From Ruminococcus sp. (GTDB lineage: Bacteria > Bacillota > Clostridia > Oscillospirales > Ruminococcaceae): a DNA stretch of 57,073 nucleotides. The stretch spans positions 1-57,073 of the forward strand of contig JAAVHJ010000034.1 in assembly GCA_014799805.1 (NCBI GenBank), in the 5' to 3' direction. A program made the position numbers and the translations under genes. This document shows, piece by piece, positions 52,265 through 57,073 of the stretch; the stretch's first letter is position 1, and each line of letters starts with the position of its first letter. Under the pieces are notes generated by a model, which was given only the letters and a program-made list of their open reading frames with translations, was not told where the DNA came from and made no database searches.

Positions 52265-52846
52265 ATGACGATTTTGAAACAACGGACAAGCCAAATGCTT
52301 GTGCTACTGCTTGCTGTATTTGCAGGTGTCATTCTGGGAAGTGTTCTGCATGCGTTTTATCCCACATGGGCAATTTGGGAAAATGCAACGTTCTTGCAAG
52401 GTATGGGATTAACTGTCATACACGGAAAAATATTTTATTATATTTTAACGCCGTTTTTCTGGCTTGCTATTTTGGGCATGCTTGGATTATCTGCTGTTGG
52501 ACTTGTTGGCACACCAATTGTATTAATTCTAAGAGGCACAGCATTAGGGGCAATTTTAGAAATATTATATGCTTCTAATGGGTTCAAAGGCATTTTAACA
52601 GCATTATTATTTATTATGCCTTATGCATTTGGTGCAACTATTATTATGTCACTGGGTGCAAGAGAAACGTTTCGATTTTCTATGCAAATAGCAGGACTTG
52701 TGTGCGAAAAAACACAGGATAATTTAATTTCTGTGCAGTTATATATTATTAGATTTCTTGTATTATTTGCTTTGCTCGCAGTATCAGGCATTTTACAATG
52801 TTTGCTAATGCAATATGGTTATCCTTTGTTTATGAAATTTTATTAA
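52265..52846 (+). CDS. spoIIM: SpoIIM-like membrane protein
   Basis: 193 residues and five or so hydrophobic segments. SpoIIM works in engulfment during Bacillus sporulation, within the SpoIID/M/P machine. Here the N-terminal QMLVLLLAVFAGVILGSV, GKIFYYILTPFFWLAILGMLGLSAVG and VLILRGTALGAIL segments fit the SpoIIM/DUF95 pattern. I chose the ATG at 52265 with AAGGAG 8 nt upstream. It could have a vegetative role if the organism does not sporulate. spoIID and spoIIP are not in the window. Confidence 0.7.
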   Translation: MTILKQRTSQMLVLLLAVFAGVILGSVLHAFYPTWAIWENATFLQGMGLTVIHGKIFYYILTPFFWLAILGMLGLSAVGLVGTPIVLILRGTALGAILEILYASNGFKGILTALLFIMPYAFGATIIMSLGARETFRFSMQIAGLVCEKTQDNLISVQLYIIRFLVLFALLAVSGILQCLLMQYGYPLFMKFY

Positions 52847-52886
52847 ATATTTATGATTTAAAATTTGAAAGGAATGATGTAAAAAA

Positions 52887-53843
52887 ATGAGTTTATTCGG
52901 AAATTCTATCAAAACAGGTACAGGTATTGCCAAAGATGCTCCTAAAAAAAAGCCCTTTTTTCGTTATTGGGAAATTGCTTTTCGGAAATTCTGGAAAATT
53001 ATTGATATTAATATGTTAATGGCTTTTGGCTTTTTGCCGTTATTGCTTGCAGGAATCGTGATTTATTATTTTGCTGAAAATTATGCAAAAACGGCTTTAT
53101 TACTTGCTGGCGGATTAGTCATTTTATTTGCGGTTTGTTTTGGTCCTTTGCTAGCTGGCTGTACACAGGTTTTAAGAAATTTTGCAAGAGAAAAGCCAAT
53201 TTTTTTATTAGATACGTTTTTTAAAGCGTTTAAAAATAATTTTAAACAGGCTTGTCTTGTGGGAATAATTGATCTAATTATGATAACTTCCGTTGCAAGT
53301 AGCTTTTATGTGTATCCAAAAATGATACAAGCTGATGGTTCTGTGATTTATTATATATTATTTATTTCTACACTCAGCATTGCAATTGCTGTAACTATGA
53401 TGAGCTTTTATGCATATCTCATGATTGTTTCTACAGATTTAAGCATGAAAAATATTTTAAAAAATTCTCTTGCATTAAGTTTTATTGCTTTGAAACAAAA
53501 TTTAATTACTCTCTTAATTGCAATACTTGTTATGGGAATTTTCGGGATATTAACTTATTTATTCCCATATATCTTGGCAATATTCTGGGTGTTTATTCCA
53601 ACTGGATTTGTTGCATTTATGATAGTATTTAATTGTTATCCAGTGATTCAGAAATTTGTCATTAATCCGTATTATACACAAAAGGGCGAAATTAATCCTG
53701 AACTTACTGCAAATAGTACAGGTGGCGAAAATATTTTTGAAGACCGTGGCGGTTCAGAAAAGCCAACAGAGATTATTAACACAAAAGAAAACGAATCTAA
53801 AAATCACAAAACACCTAGAAAAAAAGGAAAAGTGATTTCTTAA
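52887..53843 (+). CDS. YesL-family (DUF624-like) membrane protein
   Basis: 318 residues with about six membrane segments between 40 and 255. The start SIKTGTGIAKDAPKKKPFFRYWEIAFRKFWKIIDINMLMAF matches the N-terminal pattern of YesL/DUF624 proteins in Clostridia (KGV-KDAPKK, then a helix). A Lys/Glu/Asn-rich cytoplasmic tail of about 55 residues follows. Function unknown; sometimes near sugar-uptake genes, but not here. AAAGGA precedes the ATG. Ends at a bidirectional terminator. Confidence 0.75.
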   Translation: MSLFGNSIKTGTGIAKDAPKKKPFFRYWEIAFRKFWKIIDINMLMAFGFLPLLLAGIVIYYFAENYAKTALLLAGGLVILFAVCFGPLLAGCTQVLRNFAREKPIFLLDTFFKAFKNNFKQACLVGIIDLIMITSVASSFYVYPKMIQADGSVIYYILFISTLSIAIAVTMMSFYAYLMIVSTDLSMKNILKNSLALSFIALKQNLITLLIAILVMGIFGILTYLFPYILAIFWVFIPTGFVAFMIVFNCYPVIQKFVINPYYTQKGEINPELTANSTGGENIFEDRGGSEKPTEIINTKENESKNHKTPRKKGKVIS

Positions 53844-53859
53844 ATATATAAATAAATAT

Positions 53860-53892
53860 AAAAAACGCATCTTGAATACAGATGCGTTTTTT
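53860..53892. terminator. Bidirectional intrinsic terminator
   Basis: AAAAAACGCATCT/AGATGCGTTTTTT, 13-bp stem, 7-nt loop, A-run on one side and T-run on the other. It separates the yesL-like gene (plus) from the gene at 53903-54526 (minus) that converges on it. Confidence 0.93.
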
Positions 53893-53902
53893 AGTAATAT
53901 GA

Positions 53903-54526
53903 TTAAGATAAATTAATTTCATACTCCCAAAGTGTCGGATGTTCTTCTGTCTTGTCTTTCCATTCATATGGCTGATTTAAATCACCATAATCTAATAGCA
54001 ATGTAAAAATTTTTGCATTTTCGTCATAAATATAACTAACTTGTTGATTTTCAAGCATATGCTGGTTTACAAACATATCTTCATAAATCTGCTTGCATTC
54101 AAGAACACCAAATTTACTAACTTGATAAACTGTTAATTTTGAATATGTACTATTAGAAGCAGTGGATTTTTCTGTTGATTCTATTAGCAAAATATTTTTA
54201 CCATCAGCTAGCGGAATTGTTTGTTTTACATTTTTTTGATGATTAGTAATCATATTAAAAATATCCCCTATGATAAATAACATACAGATTGCAATCCATA
54301 TAATAATTATTTTAAATAATCGAGGTCTTTTTTTTCTATTGTAAGTGAAATTAATATTCAGTAAATTTAATAATACAACACATAAATTTAAAAAACTTTC
54401 TCTCCAAATACACCCGAACAAATATAATTTCTGACTTGTATGGTTAAGATAAATGTCTAATATTAAAATTATAACCATAATACTTATAGAAATCCATTGA
54501 AAAATGGGAAATAATTTTATTTTCAT
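53903..54526 (-). CDS. Unknown membrane protein
   Basis: 207 residues, no family recognised. Two or three membrane segments lie at about 10-27, 42-60 and 72-92; the rest (about 95-207) is a polar extracytoplasmic-type domain with LLIESTEKSTASNSTYSKLTVY and LLDYGDLNQPYEW. AAAGGAG lies 8-9 nt before the ATG, and a promoter is about 80 bp upstream, so it is a real single gene. It is the only minus-strand gene in the right half of the window. Confidence 0.75.
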   Translation of the reverse strand: MKIKLFPIFQWISISIMVIILILDIYLNHTSQKLYLFGCIWRESFLNLCVVLLNLLNINFTYNRKKRPRLFKIIIIWIAICMLFIIGDIFNMITNHQKNVKQTIPLADGKNILLIESTEKSTASNSTYSKLTVYQVSKFGVLECKQIYEDMFVNQHMLENQQVSYIYDENAKIFTLLLDYGDLNQPYEWKDKTEEHPTLWEYEINLS

Positions 54527-54604
54527 ATTTGAACAGCTCCTTTTTTTATTATAATAATTTAACAGCTCTGGCTCCTGTTTTTTAACTCCTATTGCTTACT
54601 TTTA

Positions 54605-54633
54605 ATTATATCACATGTTGCTTTGTTTGTAAA
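54605..54633 (-). promoter_or_regulatory. Promoter of the minus-strand membrane protein
   Basis: TTTACA (54628-54633) and TATAAT (54605-54610) on the minus strand, 17-bp spacer. Confidence 0.75.
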
Positions 54634-54666
54634 TACTTTTTGTGCTAATAAATTTTAATATGCCAC

Positions 54667-54695
54667 TTGACAACTTATTCAAAAAGTGTTACACT
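54667..54695 (+). promoter_or_regulatory. Promoter of the DUF3592-like gene
   Basis: TTGACA (54667-54672) and TACACT (54690-54695) with a 17-bp spacer. It is back to back with the minus-strand promoter, 33 bp away. Confidence 0.8.
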
Positions 54696-54740
54696 TTACT
54701 ATAAAGGGGAATAAACGAAACAAAGAAAGGAGATGAAAAT

Positions 54741-55211
54741 ATGCCCTATTCACCAGAAGAAAAAGCAATCATACGGTCTTATATGTATCGAAAAATTCGC
54801 ACAATTCCATTTTTTGTTATGATATTTATTTCTTTTGCAATTCTTTGTTCTGATGCATTTCAATGGGTGAGAGGACAACTTGCATGGAATAAAACTGATG
54901 CAATTATCACACTAGTCACTTCAGAAACAGGCTATCAATATCAATATATTTGTAACAAAGATGAAATGTTTTATAAAAGTTCTACAACACGTCCAAAATT
55001 ATTCTGGTATTTTTCTTATAAAAAAGATTTGCAAGAAGATGAAATATTAGAAATTGCCTATAATTCTAAAAATCCAAATCAACATGTGATTTTTCAGAAA
55101 TTAGAAAGTCGTATGATAACATGGGGAATTATTTTTTTATTTTGTTTTATCATGTATTTCTGGTTGGAGTCTGTTTTTAAACGAAAAGCACAAATCAGAC
55201 TTGTTGGTTAA
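54741..55211 (+). CDS. DUF3592-like small membrane protein (second copy)
   Basis: 156 residues. Membrane segments lie at about 21-42 and 128-146, flanking an extracytoplasmic middle with AWNKTDAIITLVTSETGYQYQY and EDEILEIAYNSKNPNQHV. The pattern W-x-x-T-x-AIIT-x-V ... I-x-YN is shared with the protein at 49514-49963, suggesting distant paralogues. AAAGGAG precedes the ATG. It has its own promoter. Function unknown. Confidence 0.7.
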   Translation: MPYSPEEKAIIRSYMYRKIRTIPFFVMIFISFAILCSDAFQWVRGQLAWNKTDAIITLVTSETGYQYQYICNKDEMFYKSSTTRPKLFWYFSYKKDLQEDEILEIAYNSKNPNQHVIFQKLESRMITWGIIFLFCFIMYFWLESVFKRKAQIRLVG

Positions 55212-55279
55212 AACATATTTTTCAGAAAATTGTACATGATATTATTATTAATTATTAATTTTAGAAAGGATTGCATGCA

Positions 55280-57070
55280 ATGATGCTTAGAAATGAAATT
55301 GCAGAACAGGATAAATGGAATTTATCCAGTATTTATGAATCTGTTCAGGAATGGGAGCTGAATTTTCAGTCAGTACAGGAAAATTTAACTATTTTTTCAG
55401 ATTTAGAAGAAAAAATGCTGAATTCTTCCGAAGATTTATACCAAACTTTAAAAAATATATTTCAAATTGGCGAACAGGTCAATAGAATTTATACGTTTGC
55501 AAGTCTGAAATATTCTGAAGATACAACAAATCAAGAATCTAAACGATTGATTGGATTGGCACAGAATTTGCTAACAGCGTATTCTGAAGCAACTGCTTTT
55601 TTTGATACAACGCTATTAGAATTACAGCCTGAAGTATTAGAAACATTTTTGCAGGAGCATAAAGGCTTACAGGAGTATGAAATTTTATTACGAAATATCT
55701 ATCGCTATCAGCCTCATACTCTGCCAAAATCAGAAGAAAAATTATTAGCTATGTTTCAAAAAGAACGTGAAACAGCCTCTGATGTCTATCAGACATTAAC
55801 AGATTCTGATATGAAATTTGGTAATATTACAGATGAGAATGGAAATTCTGTAGAATTAACGGATACAAACTATATGTTATATATTCGTTCTGAAAACAGA
55901 CAAATCCGCAAATCTGCTTTTCAGCAATTATATGCTTCTTACAAGCAATATCAAAATACAATCGCAGGATTATATTCTGGACAATTGGAAGTAGAAAAAA
56001 CAGTAGCAAAAGTTAAGAAATTTCATTCTGCTTTGGAAATGTCATTATTTGCAGATTATGTCACACCTGAAATTTATAATAATATTATTAACAGCATTTC
56101 AGGGCATTTAGATGTATTATTTAAATATTATCAACTCAAGAAAAAAGTGTTAAAATTAGATGAATTGCATATTTATGATATTTATGTACCAATGATTTCT
56201 GGTTCACAAAAAAAATATTCTTATCAAGAAGCAGTTCAGGAAGTATTATCCGCTGTGAAAATTTTTGGAAACGAGTATGTAGAAATTCTGAAAAAAGGCT
56301 ATGCTGACAGATGGGTTGATGTTTATCCCAACAAAGGCAAAACTGGTGGCGCATTTTCAGGCGGTTGTGCAACAACAAATCCATTTATTTTATTAAATTT
56401 CTTAGGACTTGACGAAGATGTTTCTACTTTAGCACATGAGTCAGGGCATTCTATGCATAGTTATTTCACAAGAAAATATAATCCTTTGCAATATGCAGAT
56501 TATACAATTTTTGTTGCCGAAGTACCATCTACTGTGAATGAATTAGTTCTGGCATATTATAAATTAGAACATTCTGAAAGTAAAGAAGAAAAACTTGCAG
56601 TATTAAATCACTTGATGGAACTGTACAAAGGTACAATTTATCGGCAAATTATGTTTGCAGAATTTGAAAAAATCACACATGAACTTTCTGAACAGGGTGA
56701 AATTTTAACAGCAGATTTGCTGAATGAAAAATATTATGCATTAAATCAAAAATATTTTGGCAATGAAGTAATCCTTGACAAAGAAATTGCTTTAGAATGG
56801 GCAAGAATTCCGCATTTTTACTATAATTTTTATGTGTATAAATATGCGATTGGATTAACTGCTGCTAGTCATATTGTAAAGCGTATCAGGAACCATGAAC
56901 CTAATGCGTTAGAAGACTATTTTGCATTTTTAAAAACAGGCAGTAAAAAAAATCCTGTGGAATCTTTAAAAATTGCAGGTGTTGACATGACCAAAACAGA
57001 TGCTTTTGATAGTGCAGTAGAAATTTTTAGTGAATTAATTGACGAATTTGAAAAAATTTATCAGGATTAA
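55280..57070 (+). CDS. pepF: Oligoendopeptidase F (M3 family)
   Basis: Zinc metallopeptidase that cuts small peptides in the cytosol. 596 residues. The HExxH motif is LAHESGHSMHSYF (two His, one Glu), with the downstream Glu in FVAEVPSTVNELVL, as in the M3 family. An N-terminal helical lobe (about 1-200) and C-terminal GLTAASHIVKRI are typical. I chose the ATG at 55280, 9 nt after AAAGGA; a TTG at 55271 abuts the signal. It ends 3 bases before the window end and is complete. No closer functional neighbour. Confidence 0.96.
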   Translation: MMLRNEIAEQDKWNLSSIYESVQEWELNFQSVQENLTIFSDLEEKMLNSSEDLYQTLKNIFQIGEQVNRIYTFASLKYSEDTTNQESKRLIGLAQNLLTAYSEATAFFDTTLLELQPEVLETFLQEHKGLQEYEILLRNIYRYQPHTLPKSEEKLLAMFQKERETASDVYQTLTDSDMKFGNITDENGNSVELTDTNYMLYIRSENRQIRKSAFQQLYASYKQYQNTIAGLYSGQLEVEKTVAKVKKFHSALEMSLFADYVTPEIYNNIINSISGHLDVLFKYYQLKKKVLKLDELHIYDIYVPMISGSQKKYSYQEAVQEVLSAVKIFGNEYVEILKKGYADRWVDVYPNKGKTGGAFSGGCATTNPFILLNFLGLDEDVSTLAHESGHSMHSYFTRKYNPLQYADYTIFVAEVPSTVNELVLAYYKLEHSESKEEKLAVLNHLMELYKGTIYRQIMFAEFEKITHELSEQGEILTADLLNEKYYALNQKYFGNEVILDKEIALEWARIPHFYYNFYVYKYAIGLTAASHIVKRIRNHEPNALEDYFAFLKTGSKKNPVESLKIAGVDMTKTDAFDSAVEIFSELIDEFEKIYQD

Positions 57071-57073
57071 TTA

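Overview
The window is AT-rich DNA from a Gram-positive, low-GC bacterium. Gene content and gene order point to the Clostridia, probably a Ruminococcus-like member of the Oscillospirales. Supporting signs are HprK, WhiA, an LCP protein, a SpoIIM-like protein, a CD1247-type protein, SMC-FtsY-RNase III clustering, an infC-rpmI-rplT operon, and ideal sigma-A promoters (TTGACA, 17 bp, TATAAT). The taxon is inferred from content, not from a marker search. I see no phage, insertion sequence, CRISPR array, tRNA or rRNA.

Layout. From 1 to about 32.7 kb every gene is on the minus strand. From about 32.8 kb to the end nearly all are on the plus strand. The switch is a divergent promoter pair between infC and phoH. 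On the minus side, reading leftward in transcription order, there are: infC-rpmI-rplT and an rRNA-type methyltransferase; dprA, topA, trmFO, plsX, rnc, a radical SAM protein, smc, ftsY, rdgB, yhbY, nadD, yqeK, an LCP protein, rsfS and leuS; rpsU, yqeG, aroQ and an M24 peptidase; efp and a CD1247-type zinc-ribbon protein; a flavin reductase; a nitrogen-related cluster; and a TPP-riboswitch-controlled thiS-thiF-thiG-thiH operon whose last gene runs off the window. On the plus side are phoH, ybeY, era, yqzL, recO, mutS2; rpe, a putative glycoside hydrolase, hprK, murB, rapZ, an orphan gene, whiA, dnaE; pfkA; folC; proC, spoIIM, yesL-like; small membrane proteins; and pepF.

The most interesting segment is 3.1 to 7.4 kb. 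A glutamine synthetase homologue has lost most of its metal-binding and catalytic residues. It is followed by an ANTAR RNA-binding regulator whose receiver domain lacks the phospho-acceptor Asp and the acidic pair, then a small Cys/His-containing protein of unknown function, then an ammonium transporter fused to a P-II domain. The transporter has its own promoter followed at once by a strong intrinsic terminator, and a small hairpin with an ANTAR-type hexaloop (A at position 1, G at position 4) overlaps the terminator stem. By analogy with AmiC/AmiR and NasS/NasT, I propose that the pseudo-glutamine synthetase is a ligand sensor that controls a phosphorylation-independent antiterminator of ammonium uptake. 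This is inference from sequence alone.

Other points of note are a likely ATA start codon for infC behind a structured L20-type leader, an FtsY with acidic decapeptide repeats and a basic amphipathic end at the C-terminus, an orphan tandem-duplicated protein between rapZ and whiA, and a yqzL gene overlapping recO by 53 bp.
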